NCBI GenBank assembly: GCA_029338675.1
Contig: JAQYAV010000103.1
Location: 56,768-120,767 of the forward strand
Reading direction: 5' to 3'
Source of the DNA: Lachnospiraceae bacterium
GTDB lineage: Bacteria > Bacillota > Clostridia > Lachnospirales > Lachnospiraceae
Length of the DNA stretch: 64,000 bases
In this document: positions 40,116 to 50,546 of the stretch, piece by piece
Numbering within the stretch: the first letter of the stretch is position 1
How the letters are laid out: every line of letters starts with the position of its first letter
Program-made: the position numbers and the translations under genes
The notes under the pieces: generated by a model
The model's database searches: none
Told to the model about the DNA's origin: nothing
The model's input: the letters and a program-made list of their open reading frames with translations, nothing else

Positions 40116-40514
40116 TCAGTGTTTGAATTGCTCACGCCAATCCAAATCACCTTTCTCTAAAGCTTTAATCAATAATTCCGCAGTTGAGAGATTAGTTGCT
40201 AATGGAATATTATGAACATCACAAAGCATAAATATATTATATATATCTATTTCATGAGAAGTATTGCCAAGTGGATCACGTAAAAAAATAACCATATCTA
40301 GTTGATTGTTTTCAATCATAGAACCAAGCTGTTGTTCTCCACCTGTCTGACCTGCTAAGAACTTGTGTACTGTAAGATTAGTTACTTCCTCAACCATTCT
40401 TCCAGTTGTTCCAGTAGCATATAATTCATGACGTGACATAATCCCACGATATGCTATGCAAAAATTTTGCATTAATTTCTTTTTTGCGTCGTGCGCAATT
40501 AATCCTATATTCAT
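40116..40514 (-). CDS. mgsA: Methylglyoxal synthase
   Basis: IGLIAHDAKK, YATGTTGRMVEE, GPxGG-like AGQTGGEQQLGSMI, MVIFLRDPL. Confidence 0.94.
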   Translation of the reverse strand: MNIGLIAHDAKKKLMQNFCIAYRGIMSRHELYATGTTGRMVEEVTNLTVHKFLAGQTGGEQQLGSMIENNQLDMVIFLRDPLGNTSHEIDIYNIFMLCDVHNIPLATNLSTAELLIKALEKGDLDWREQFKH

Positions 40515-40526
40515 ACTCTATCTCCT

Positions 40527-41645
40527 CTAAAAGTGTCTTCTCTGCATACTAATATTAAGTAACATTCCAATTCCAGCTGATATACTAATCAGCGAACTAA
40601 GTCCATAACTAATAAAAGGTAAAGGTATACCTGTATTAGGAATAATACCAGTTGCAACTGAAATATTAATGAATGATTGATACGCTATTAGCACACCAAC
40701 CCCCGTTGCAATAAGCATGCCTTGTGCATCCTTTGCAGTTCTTGCTATCTTTATACATTGTACCACTATTAGCAGTAATATTGCAATAATAATTACGCTT
40801 CCGATGAACCCGAGTTCTTCTCCAATTACAGAAAAAATAAAGTCTGTTTGCTGTTCAGAAATAAAGTTTGCGTCTTTTACTTTTGCAATTGTTGAAGTAT
40901 TTAGTCCTTTGCCATTTAGTTTACCTGAACCAATAGCCATAATAGAATTACTTTGCTGTGAATAATCTGCTCCATACTTACTTGGATTAACGAATTGTAA
41001 AATTCGATTGGCCTGATAATCCTTAAGAAGCTTTTGCCCTGGCCTTTGAATATACCATAGGAATCTATTTGATAATGGTATAGCAATAATAAGTACTATA
41101 CCAATAAGCTTATAACTTAGTCCAGATACAAAAAGTATTGTCACAAGTACCATCGAAAGACAAAGTGTAGTTGATAAATCAGGTTCAGATAAAATTAATA
41201 TCAGACAACCTGCAGCGCTAACTGCAAAAATCATCAAGCATTTAATGGTATTAATTTTCTTTTTTTCATAATACTTTGCTAATATAGTAGAAATAAATAT
41301 AATCATGAATATTTTAGCAAACTCAGACGGTTGAAACTGTATTCCATTTGCACCACCAATTAATATCCATCTTTTTGCATTGTTAACTTTAACACCGAAA
41401 AGTAAAACAGATAATAACATTACAAGATTAAAAATATAAATATAAATATAGAATTTACAAATAAAATTATAGTTTACAACGGACAAAAATATAATAATTC
41501 CCAGTCCTAGCACAGCACCAAATATCTGTTTAATTGTATCAGAGCTACTAGCACTGTTAATTACAACAATACCAAATATTTCTGCTATCAAAACAAGAAA
41601 TAACAATTTGAAATTATAGTCCTTGAGATTGAATTTTGTGAACAT
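40527..41645 (-). CDS. rodA: RodA/FtsW family SEDS glycosyltransferase
   Basis: FQPSEFAKIFMIIFISTILAKYY; QQTDFIFSVIGEELGFIGS; GIPLPFISYGLSSLIS. Confidence 0.93.
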   Translation of the reverse strand: MFTKFNLKDYNFKLLFLVLIAEIFGIVVINSASSSDTIKQIFGAVLGLGIIIFLSVVNYNFICKFYIYIYIFNLVMLLSVLLFGVKVNNAKRWILIGGANGIQFQPSEFAKIFMIIFISTILAKYYEKKKINTIKCLMIFAVSAAGCLILILSEPDLSTTLCLSMVLVTILFVSGLSYKLIGIVLIIAIPLSNRFLWYIQRPGQKLLKDYQANRILQFVNPSKYGADYSQQSNSIMAIGSGKLNGKGLNTSTIAKVKDANFISEQQTDFIFSVIGEELGFIGSVIIIAILLLIVVQCIKIARTAKDAQGMLIATGVGVLIAYQSFINISVATGIIPNTGIPLPFISYGLSSLISISAGIGMLLNISMQRRHF

Positions 41646-42426
41646 CTTTTTCCTTCTTCTTTAGCCATTTTAGTATATTTATTTTAGGTGAATCTGATTT
41701 GTCAATTGCTAAACCAGATATTCTTTTAGCAATTTCTTCATAAGCTTTTGCAGATTTTTGATTAATCGTACTTAGCTTCACTCCTCTGTTATTTGAAATC
41801 ACTACATTTTCATCATCTAATATTGTTCCAATAAGATTAATTGCAAGTATTTCAGATACATCATCAACACTCATCATATCCCCACGTTTAACCATATCCA
41901 TTCTTATACGATTAATAATTAAGTCTACTCTTTTAACCTCATTAGCATTTAATAGTCCTATTATTCTGTCAGCATCTCTTATAGATGAGACTTCAGGGGT
42001 TGTTACAACTATAGCTCTTTCTGCACCCGCAATAGCATTTTTGAAACCATGCTCAATGCCTGCTGGACAATCAATAATTATATAATCATAATCGATTTTC
42101 AGTGATGCAATAAGCTTCTTCATTTGCTCAGGAATGATAGATGTTTTATCCTTTGTCTGAGCTGCTGGAAGTAAAGATAAATCATATTTTGATTTATCCT
42201 TTACAATAGCTTGAGAAGCCTTACATTTTCCTTCGATTACATCAACAATATTATATATAATTCTATTTTCCAAACCCATTATAACATCTAGATTACGTAA
42301 TCCTAAATCTGTATCAATTAACAATACTTTAAATCCTAATTTAGCTAAAGCAGCCCCAATATTAGCAGTTGTAGTTGTTTTACCAACTCCACCCTTACCA
42401 GATGTAACAACAATTACTTCACTCAT
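41614..42426 (-). CDS. minD: Septum site-determining ATPase MinD
   Basis: VVTSGKGGVGKTTTTANIGAALA deviant Walker A; DTDLGLRNLDVIMGLENRIIYN; C-term amphipathic LKWLKKKEKD. Confidence 0.95.
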   Translation of the reverse strand: MSEVIVVTSGKGGVGKTTTTANIGAALAKLGFKVLLIDTDLGLRNLDVIMGLENRIIYNIVDVIEGKCKASQAIVKDKSKYDLSLLPAAQTKDKTSIIPEQMKKLIASLKIDYDYIIIDCPAGIEHGFKNAIAGAERAIVVTTPEVSSIRDADRIIGLLNANEVKRVDLIINRIRMDMVKRGDMMSVDDVSEILAINLIGTILDDENVVISNNRGVKLSTINQKSAKAYEEIAKRISGLAIDKSDSPKINILKWLKKKEKDVHKIQSQGL

Positions 42427-42428
42427 TA

Positions 42429-42944
42429 TTAATTCCTCCTTGATAAATTACCTGTTGCATCAAGACTGTATATAAACGATTCAATGCCTATAGTATTTGC
42501 TACATATGCTTCACCATAAATGTAACCAATAACAATGATATTACCTTTAGAGATAACACTTGCTCCTTGTTCAATATCTCCAACAATTATGATACTCTTT
42601 GCAGCCTCTATAGATTGCCCATTTTTGATAGTACCTATAATAAACAATCCATCTTTATCAATTGGTGAATTAATCATTTCATATTTCTCTAGTTTAGGTT
42701 TAGCCTTATTAACTTTTACATTAATTCCTTTATCATTAAGCATATCAATTATTCTTAGTTTTTCTTCTTTTGTTAGCTTTTTGCCATCAAAAGATAAAGA
42801 AATGGGTTTGATATTCTTATAATAATGTTTTGTTTCATGAAGTTTATCCTCTAAATCTCTCAAAATAGATTCAAAGGTTGCTTCAGGTGATATTATTAGT
42901 CGAATGCCCAAATTATTACCTTTGATAATAACAGGACTAATCAT
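42429..42944 (-). CDS. minC: Septum site-determining protein MinC
   Basis: GDIEQGASVISKGNIIVIGYIYGEAYVA; upstream of minD. Confidence 0.9.
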   Translation of the reverse strand: MISPVIIKGNNLGIRLIISPEATFESILRDLEDKLHETKHYYKNIKPISLSFDGKKLTKEEKLRIIDMLNDKGINVKVNKAKPKLEKYEMINSPIDKDGLFIIGTIKNGQSIEAAKSIIIVGDIEQGASVISKGNIIVIGYIYGEAYVANTIGIESFIYSLDATGNLSRRN

Positions 42945-42964
42945 TGTTCACCTCTAATCATGTA

Positions 42965-45808
42965 TTAATCTGATAATTTGTTGTCACCACTCATTTTAGC
43001 ATCTACCAATGCTTCTGGATCAAACATATAAGCCATAATAAATCCAGCTAATTCTCTGGCGTTACCTGACGAATATCCATTTTGAATTACACATGTAACC
43101 GAAACCTCTGGCTTTTCAAATGGTGCATATGCAATAAAAAGTGCGTGGTTAGGTTTTATCTCACTTTCCTGAGCTGTTCCTGATTTTGCAGCAACAGAAA
43201 CGTTTATTTTGTTGATTAATTCCGAATCTGGTGTACCTAATGAAATAACTCGTCTCATACCAGTTTGTACTGCGTCCCATGTTGAGCCACTAATTTGGGC
43301 GGTATTTCTAACCTCTGCTGTGTTGTCTTTGATTAGATTGCCCTCATAATCCTTAACCTTATCTAATAAGGTTAAATTATAACATGTTCCTCTGTTTGCA
43401 ACAGTTGTAACATATCTTGCAAGCTGAACAGGTGTATATAGATTTTTACCCTGGCCAATTGCACTTCGAACTATGTCATTATCTGAAACTCTTGGTTTGG
43501 TCTCAGGTAATTCAACACCTGATAAATCTGACAATCCAAACATATCAGCATATTTTGCTAATCTTTCCAAACCGTAGGCATCACTATATGAATCATCCTT
43601 TTTCTTTCCAAGCTGATAGCCAACCTCGTAAAAATACATATTACAAGAATCTTGTATAGCTTGCTGTATTTCAATTGATCCATGACCACCTGGGTAGGCC
43701 CAACAATGTGGAGCTGGGTTAACCTTATCAAATTCTCCAGCACAATTTATATAAGAATCCTGTGATATGACTCCTTCAGTTAAACCTGCTACAGAAGTAA
43801 GTATCTTATATGTTGAACCAGGAGCTGTTGCCTGTTGACATGCTCTATTATATAACGGAGCTGTTTTATCATTAAGCAATTTATTGTAATACTCACTATT
43901 TACTTCATTTGTTAAATAATTATTGTCGTAGCTAGGATAACTAACCATAGCTAAAACATCGCCTGTGTTAACATCTGTTACAACTACAGAACCAGAACAT
44001 GGTTCTATAGCAAGCATAGCTGGTGTAATTTGAAGAAGTTCAATTTTTTTGCGCATGAATTCATATGCATTATATTGACCGTTTTTGAATTGTTTATATT
44101 CTTTGTCACCTTCTATTGGTAAAAGGCCTTGAATATATACTAACTCAACAATATCTTCACCAGAAATTACACCTGATTCTAACATAACTTTTAAAATCTG
44201 TTTGTCGAATTCAGTATCCTGTTTCAAATAATCGAAAATATAATCACATAACATTGAATATATTTCATCATTATCATAATATGAGCTACTTACATCAAAA
44301 GATTTTATATCTATTGACTCTATACTTATTGCATACTTAAGAAAATCTGCTAAAGAAATTGTACCTTGAACATAATTATTGTATTCTTCATCCTCATATG
44401 TAAATAACGAAAAATCTAATATATTATTATTTGATAAAACTTCACATATATATTCCATATAATCCTGATATTGTTCATCTAAATCCATAACCTTTGTATT
44501 AGAGGTTCTAAGTATGTTTTCAAGATTAGATAATATACCATCTTTTGAGGAATTAAAGCTTGCTAATATATTTTTTTCTAAATCCGTTGCATCTTTGGCC
44601 TTCATTTTTTCGAGAGTTAAGTAATTATTATTAAATAAGCCAAAATATACAGCTGTAATAGGAATCTCAGCATTTTCTTTTTGTTCCGTAACATTTGCTG
44701 GTCTTAAATTAGATAAAATAATATTCGCAATTTCTTTTTCAAGAGTGTCATAACAATATTTTTCCAAATCTGCATCAATGGATAAATATACATCATTTCC
44801 AGCAACAGTTTGTTCAGAATCTACTGTTTCAATAATCTTTCCAAGATTATCAACGTACATTGTTTTTAAGCCATTTTTACCACGTAAATCACTTTCACAA
44901 TATTGTTCAATGCCCGTTTTTCCGATCATCTCTTCGCCGCCATACTTTAATTCATCAGACAAATTCTCATTATACTCTTTGAGCTCTTCATCTGAAATTG
45001 CTCCAATGTATCCAATAATATGAGCGAAATATTTCGCGTCATTATATCTTCTAAGAGATTTGACTGCTACATCGATTCCAATCAACTCATCTTTGTTTTC
45101 TGTTATAGCAGCATTACTTTTTTCGCTTATATCATATGCTATAGTAACAGGAACATATTGTTGGTATCTGTTCATCCATAACTTATATCTACAAGCTATT
45201 ATCTTCAGTAAATCATCTTTGCTATACTCATCTGAAACTTCAAAAACTTCATTTTTAAGATAAGTCATTACTTCTTCTGCATCAGCTTGTTTTTGATTGA
45301 CCTCAAGGCTATCATAGTCAGGACTTGAGTAAACATTTATCTTAAATAGCTTTAGCTGAGCGTCCTTGACAGTAAATTTATATTTTCCATCAGAACCCAT
45401 TACAATTGGAAAATCTACATATAATTTATCCTCATTGGATTCTAGAATTTTAATTGTATCATAGACTATTTTATTTTTTAGTTCATTAGCATCTACACCT
45501 AGCTCTTTAGCTCTAACACTTAATCTATCATCATTGCTAAATGTTACTGAATATGAAAGCTCATTATAAGCTAATACCTTTCCATTCCTATCAAGTATAT
45601 TTCCTCGTGGTGCTTCTACGCTTAATGTTTTCTTTGACTTATAAGTGAAGTTGTTCATATGTTCATCTCCTTCAACAATCTGAAGGACAAACAACCTTCT
45701 TATAAGAATAAAAAATAAAACAAATACAAGAACTGTAACAGGAAATAATCTATGTTTTACATAATCTAAAATTATTTCTTTAATTGAATTTAATATTTCA
45801 CGAATCAT
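42965..45808 (-). CDS. mrdA: Penicillin-binding protein 2 (class B transpeptidase) with large insertion
   Basis: APRGNILDRNGKVLAYNE; transpeptidase ATAPGSTYKI (STYK), SCN (DSCNMYFYEVG), AAKSGTAQ; 947 aa. Confidence 0.93.
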   Translation of the reverse strand: MIREILNSIKEIILDYVKHRLFPVTVLVFVLFFILIRRLFVLQIVEGDEHMNNFTYKSKKTLSVEAPRGNILDRNGKVLAYNELSYSVTFSNDDRLSVRAKELGVDANELKNKIVYDTIKILESNEDKLYVDFPIVMGSDGKYKFTVKDAQLKLFKINVYSSPDYDSLEVNQKQADAEEVMTYLKNEVFEVSDEYSKDDLLKIIACRYKLWMNRYQQYVPVTIAYDISEKSNAAITENKDELIGIDVAVKSLRRYNDAKYFAHIIGYIGAISDEELKEYNENLSDELKYGGEEMIGKTGIEQYCESDLRGKNGLKTMYVDNLGKIIETVDSEQTVAGNDVYLSIDADLEKYCYDTLEKEIANIILSNLRPANVTEQKENAEIPITAVYFGLFNNNYLTLEKMKAKDATDLEKNILASFNSSKDGILSNLENILRTSNTKVMDLDEQYQDYMEYICEVLSNNNILDFSLFTYEDEEYNNYVQGTISLADFLKYAISIESIDIKSFDVSSSYYDNDEIYSMLCDYIFDYLKQDTEFDKQILKVMLESGVISGEDIVELVYIQGLLPIEGDKEYKQFKNGQYNAYEFMRKKIELLQITPAMLAIEPCSGSVVVTDVNTGDVLAMVSYPSYDNNYLTNEVNSEYYNKLLNDKTAPLYNRACQQATAPGSTYKILTSVAGLTEGVISQDSYINCAGEFDKVNPAPHCWAYPGGHGSIEIQQAIQDSCNMYFYEVGYQLGKKKDDSYSDAYGLERLAKYADMFGLSDLSGVELPETKPRVSDNDIVRSAIGQGKNLYTPVQLARYVTTVANRGTCYNLTLLDKVKDYEGNLIKDNTAEVRNTAQISGSTWDAVQTGMRRVISLGTPDSELINKINVSVAAKSGTAQESEIKPNHALFIAYAPFEKPEVSVTCVIQNGYSSGNARELAGFIMAYMFDPEALVDAKMSGDNKLSD

Positions 45809-45834
45809 TAAAATGATACCTCTTTTTCTGTTTA

Positions 45835-46356
45835 CTAATTCAATCTATGAATTTTAGTCTTGTTAGACATCTTTTTTAGATGCTTATTAATTGATACATA
45901 TAGTTTATATATTATTATTGTTAGAAGTGCTGTACTTAATGCTTCTGGAATAATAACTCCTTTAAAATATGCTAAAAATTCTAGTCGGTTTCTTAATAAG
46001 AAATAGACTAAAAATACACAGGTATTAAAAACTATCTCATCAACAATAATAACTAATAGTGGCATTAATACATCTTCAATCATATAATTCTTGTGAAAAA
46101 ATCCATTCAAATATCCAATTAACATATATAAAAACATAAATGGACCTAACAAAGATGTCATATAGCAATCAGTTAAAAAACCACAAAAAAAACCTACAAG
46201 CATTCCCTCTTTTCTGCCTCTCATTAAACCAAATGACATAGTTAATATAAGCATTAAATTAGGAGTAATATTTCCGACAACGTGAAAACCAGTCAATGTA
46301 GTTTGAATGGCAAAATTGATTATTATTAATAAACCAAGTGATATTGCTCTTCTCAT
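45835..46356 (-). CDS. mreD: Rod shape-determining protein MreD
   Basis: 173 aa polytopic membrane protein between mreC and PBP2. Confidence 0.85.
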   Translation of the reverse strand: MRRAISLGLLIIINFAIQTTLTGFHVVGNITPNLMLILTMSFGLMRGRKEGMLVGFFCGFLTDCYMTSLLGPFMFLYMLIGYLNGFFHKNYMIEDVLMPLLVIIVDEIVFNTCVFLVYFLLRNRLEFLAYFKGVIIPEALSTALLTIIIYKLYVSINKHLKKMSNKTKIHRLN

Positions 46357-46375
46357 CTATTTTCCCTTCACAATT

Positions 46376-47227
46376 CTACTCTTCAATACTTTTCAAAGGA
46401 TCTGTAACAACTAATACCTCTGATATATTAGAAAAATTAACTGCAGGAGTAATTTTAGCTGTAATTGTTAGATTATTAGAATCATATGATATATCAGACA
46501 CATATCCAATCGTAATTCCAGGATGAAATCGATCAGATATGTGTGAGGTTACAACCTTATTTCCCTTAGAAATCTTTGAATTTTTATCGATATTTTTTAG
46601 CACAAGGCAACCATCTTGATATGTTTTTAAATTACCTTCAACTGTACAAAGTGCATTTGCAGGCATAACCTTTCCACTTATATTAGAATTATCATCAATA
46701 ATTGCCCTTACCTTTGAGTAGCTTTTGGTACATTCGATTATTATTCCAGCCAAACCATCATCACACATTACATTTGCACCTTCGAATAGTCCATCATCTA
46801 AGCCTTTATCAATATAAAAGATAGAAAACCAAGAAGTTGAATCCTTAGCAAATACATGGGCAGCAGTTTTGTTTAATTCTGGGTACATTTCATCTAGCTT
46901 ATATAAACTCTGTAAAGAAGCAAATAACTGCAAGTCGTTTTGATATTTTGTAACTGATGTTTTTAACTCAGCAATTTCTTTCTTTAACTGCTCATTTTCT
47001 TTATTTAATTCTTCAATTTCTCTTAAATTTTCAAGCTTACTATCAGTCCATACGCCTATATCATTTATTCCTTTTTGAACTGGAATAATTATTTTGCTAG
47101 TATAATATTTAAGTGTAGTTACACTATCAGCTGCAAAATATGAAAGTAAAAGACATATAACACAAATTATAGTAAATGTTAATAAAAGGTATTTTGGATT
47201 AACATCTTTTCTTCTATCAAATTTCAT
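46376..47227 (-). CDS. mreC: Rod shape-determining protein MreC
   Basis: N-term TM, coiled coil, IDDNSNISGKVMPANALCTVEGN; upstream of mreD. Confidence 0.93.
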   Translation of the reverse strand: MKFDRRKDVNPKYLLLTFTIICVICLLLSYFAADSVTTLKYYTSKIIIPVQKGINDIGVWTDSKLENLREIEELNKENEQLKKEIAELKTSVTKYQNDLQLFASLQSLYKLDEMYPELNKTAAHVFAKDSTSWFSIFYIDKGLDDGLFEGANVMCDDGLAGIIIECTKSYSKVRAIIDDNSNISGKVMPANALCTVEGNLKTYQDGCLVLKNIDKNSKISKGNKVVTSHISDRFHPGITIGYVSDISYDSNNLTITAKITPAVNFSNISEVLVVTDPLKSIEE

Positions 47228-47916
47228 TAAATCATTCCTCTTTCAAGCATACTCACATAACGATTATTTCCAACAATAATATGATCGGATAAATTAATGT
47301 CAATAAGCTTTCCTGCTTCTTTTATTTTCTTTGTTACTTCAATATCACATAAACTTGGTTCTGGAACTCCTGATGGATGATTATGAACTAATACAATATA
47401 AACTGCTTCATATCGAAGAGCTTCTATAAAAATTTCTCTTGGTGATATCAATGCTTGATTTACTGTTCCTTTAGAAAGCAATATCTCTTTTATAAGGATA
47501 TGTGCTGTTGAAAAAAGCATGAGATATGTGCATTCATTTCTTAAATATTTGCATTTTTCAATATAATATTTTGCTATTGAATCAGGACTATTGAATTGCA
47601 AATTATCATATAGTATCTTTGTTGATAATCTATGTGATAATTCAGCAAGAGATAAAATTATTGTAGCCTTTATATCGCCAATTCCTTTGATTTTAGTTAA
47701 ATCCTCACGATGTAAATATTTAAGTGAAACTAACCCCTTATATAAGGGATGAATATTAAATATTTTATTAGCGAGGTCAATGGAACTTATATCTTTTGTT
47801 CCTGATTTTAGTATAATTGCAAAAAGCTCTGCATCAGAAAGACTCTCAACACCATACATAAGGGCCTTTTCGTAAGGCTTTTCACAATCGGCTAAATCTT
47901 TAATTAAATTCTTCAT
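47227..47916 (-). CDS. radC: RadC family JAB1/MPN-domain protein
   Basis: HNHPSGVPEPSLCDIEVT; start moved to ATG 47916 after AAAGGAG. Confidence 0.93.
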   Translation of the reverse strand: MKNLIKDLADCEKPYEKALMYGVESLSDAELFAIILKSGTKDISSIDLANKIFNIHPLYKGLVSLKYLHREDLTKIKGIGDIKATIILSLAELSHRLSTKILYDNLQFNSPDSIAKYYIEKCKYLRNECTYLMLFSTAHILIKEILLSKGTVNQALISPREIFIEALRYEAVYIVLVHNHPSGVPEPSLCDIEVTKKIKEAGKLIDINLSDHIIVGNNRYVSMLERGMI

Positions 47917-47951
47917 TACACTCCTTTCACCTCTCCAGGTGCTAAAGTGCA

Positions 47952-48212
47952 TTAAAGCTTCTTATAGATAATTATTCCAAGTACAATACCAAGTATACTT
48001 GCAATATTAATTGTAATCGTGATACCAAAAGTAAGAACTAGTATTCCTAAATTAAGTATAATTGGACCTTCAAGACCAAATGTTTGTCCATACGAAAGCC
48101 AAGAAAGCCAACTAACCTCACTGCAAAGTTTCCCAATAAAACCACCTAATACAATACCACTTAGTAAAATTAAAACTAACGTCCACTTACTTTTTGATGT
48201 TGCTCCTGACAT
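47952..48212 (-). CDS. DUF4321-like small membrane protein
   Basis: 86 aa, two TM segments, GGFIGKLCSEVSWLSWLSYGQTFGL; upstream of radC. Confidence 0.7.
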   Translation of the reverse strand: MSGATSKSKWTLVLILLSGIVLGGFIGKLCSEVSWLSWLSYGQTFGLEGPIILNLGILVLTFGITITINIASILGIVLGIIIYKKL

Positions 48213-48281
48213 AAAAGTCCTCCTTTTACTTTCTATAAATGCACTAGTTACTCAACATAGCAAGTGTATATAGTGGTTAGT

Positions 48282-49565
48282 CTACCATACAATTAATCCT
48301 TTTTCTACAATTTTTTGTAAAGACATCATTATACCAAACTTGGCATGTTGATATGTCAAACCACCCTGGAAATACACAGCATATGGTTCTTTCATTGGTG
48401 CATCAGCACTAAGTTCTATTGAAGCACCAGAAATAAATGTACCAGCAGCCATAATAACCTGACTGTCATATCCAGGCATATCCCATGGAATTGGTGTAAC
48501 AAAAGAATCAACTGGTGCAGCAGCTTGGATACCTTCACAAAAAGCTTGAATAAATTCTGGCTTTCCAAATTCAACAGCCTGAATAATATCAAATCTATCC
48601 TCTGTTGCGTTTGGTACTGTTTTAAAACCTAATTTCTCGTATATGTTTGCCGCAAATATTGCTCCTTTAAGAGCTGAAGCTGTAACTGTTGGAGCTAGGA
48701 ATAATCCTTGAGCGATATTTCTTGTAATTCCAAGAGAAGCTCCCACTTCTTTGCCGAGACCTGGACTACTTAATCTATAAGCACAATTTTCAATACATTC
48801 CTTAGTACCACAAATGTATCCTCCAATCGGAGCTAATCCACCTCCTGGATTTTTAATTAATGATCCAACTACCATATCTGCACCAACAAAGGAAGGCTCA
48901 ATTGTTTCAACAAATTCACCATAACAATTATCAACCATACATATTACATCTGGTTTTATTTCCTTACAAAACTTAATAAGTTCACCAATTTGTTCAACTG
49001 ATAATGTTGGTCTTACATCATATCCCTTTGATCTTTGTATCTCAATTAAACGAGTATTTTTATTAATTGCCTTACGTATATTGTCATAATCAAAGGAACC
49101 ATCTGGCAATAAATCCACCTGTTTATATGTAATACCAAATTCTTTCAAGGAGCCTTTAGATTCTCTTACACCAATTACACCCTCAAGGGTATCATAAACC
49201 TTTCCAACAGGTGATAATATTTCGTCGCCTGGACGTAAATTACCAGATAATGCAATAGTTAATGCATGAGTTCCACAAGTAATCTGTTGTCTAACTAATG
49301 CATCTTCTGTATGAAATAAATTTGCATATACTTGTTCAATTGTTTCTCTACCAGAATCATTATAGCCATATCCTGTAGTTCCATTTAAGTGTTCCTCTGC
49401 AAATTTAGCATCTTGCAAAGCTTTTATTACTCTTATCTGGTTTTGCTCCGCAACCTTATCTATTTCATCAAATCTAGACTTTAATTTTTTTTCAATTGTA
49501 GCACAAAAATCATAAACTTTTTCATCAATTCCAATTCCTAAATAATAATCCTTTAAGTTATCCAA
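48282..49565 (-). CDS. Methionine gamma-lyase-like / aluminium-resistance family PLP enzyme (COG4100-like)
   Basis: HLNGTTGYGYNDSGRETIEQVYANLF; QITCGTHALTIALSGNLRPGDEIL; SLIKNPGGGLAPIGGYICG. Confidence 0.88.
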   Translation of the reverse strand: MDNLKDYYLGIGIDEKVYDFCATIEKKLKSRFDEIDKVAEQNQIRVIKALQDAKFAEEHLNGTTGYGYNDSGRETIEQVYANLFHTEDALVRQQITCGTHALTIALSGNLRPGDEILSPVGKVYDTLEGVIGVRESKGSLKEFGITYKQVDLLPDGSFDYDNIRKAINKNTRLIEIQRSKGYDVRPTLSVEQIGELIKFCKEIKPDVICMVDNCYGEFVETIEPSFVGADMVVGSLIKNPGGGLAPIGGYICGTKECIENCAYRLSSPGLGKEVGASLGITRNIAQGLFLAPTVTASALKGAIFAANIYEKLGFKTVPNATEDRFDIIQAVEFGKPEFIQAFCEGIQAAAPVDSFVTPIPWDMPGYDSQVIMAAGTFISGASIELSADAPMKEPYAVYFQGGLTYQHAKFGIMMSLQKIVEKGLIVW

Positions 49566-49591
49566 AATTAATCCTCCACAGAAAATATAAA

Positions 49592-50533
49592 TTAAATAAT
49601 ATTTTTTTCTTTTAAAATAGACATAATAAATTTCATTTGACTGTCTGTATCTAATAATTTATCTTTGTCAACAAACACGATATCTTTTTCCCTTCTAAAC
49701 CATGTAAGCTGTCTTTTGGCAAAATGTCTAGTATCTCTTTTCAATATGTATATTGCCTCTTCTAAAGATATTTCACCTTCCAAATAAGAAAATATTTCCT
49801 TGTATCCTAACCCTTGCATAGAAACCATATCTTTAGTAAGGCCTAAATTTTCACGTAAATTCTTAACCTCATTAACTAACCCCTGTTCAAGCATAATATC
49901 TACTCGCTTATCTATATTTTTATATAGCTTTTCTCTATCACAATTTAGTACAAAATAAGCATAATTATATGGTGACTCTTTTTTTGTTTGAGTTTTGTTG
50001 TGAGCTGATATTTTTTCATTATTAAGATGATAATATTCAAGAGCTCTAATAACTCTTTTAACATTGTTTTTATGTATATTTTTAGCTGATTCTTCATCTA
50101 TCTTTTTAAGCATTTCAAATAAATAATCAGCACCATTTTCGTTATATATATTCTCTAATTCTTTTCTATAATCATCCTGCTGTTCTTCTGAAAAATCAAT
50201 ATCCTTCAATACAGCTTGAATATAAAAACCTGTACCGCCAACAATTATGGGAAGCTTTTCTTTTTGTTGTATCTCTAATATCGCTTTTTTAGCCATAGCT
50301 TTAAAGTCAGCAACATTAAAAGAAATATTCGGATCAATTATATCTACAAGATGATGCTTGATCCCTTGCATTTCTTCAGGCATAATTTTTGCTGAACCAA
50401 TATCTAAATGTTTATAAACCTGAATAGAATCTGCAGATATTATCTCTCCATTTAGTCTTTTCGCTAATTCAATTGAAAGAGCTGTCTTTCCAACAGCTGT
50501 GGGTCCAGTTAATACAACTAGATTATTAGTCAT
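49592..50533 (-). CDS. miaA: tRNA dimethylallyltransferase
   Basis: VVLTGPTAVGKTALSIELAKRLNGEIISADSIQVYKHLDIGSAK. Confidence 0.96.
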   Translation of the reverse strand: MTNNLVVLTGPTAVGKTALSIELAKRLNGEIISADSIQVYKHLDIGSAKIMPEEMQGIKHHLVDIIDPNISFNVADFKAMAKKAILEIQQKEKLPIIVGGTGFYIQAVLKDIDFSEEQQDDYRKELENIYNENGADYLFEMLKKIDEESAKNIHKNNVKRVIRALEYYHLNNEKISAHNKTQTKKESPYNYAYFVLNCDREKLYKNIDKRVDIMLEQGLVNEVKNLRENLGLTKDMVSMQGLGYKEIFSYLEGEISLEEAIYILKRDTRHFAKRQLTWFRREKDIVFVDKDKLLDTDSQMKFIMSILKEKNII

Positions 50534-50546
50534 AAATATCTCCTAT

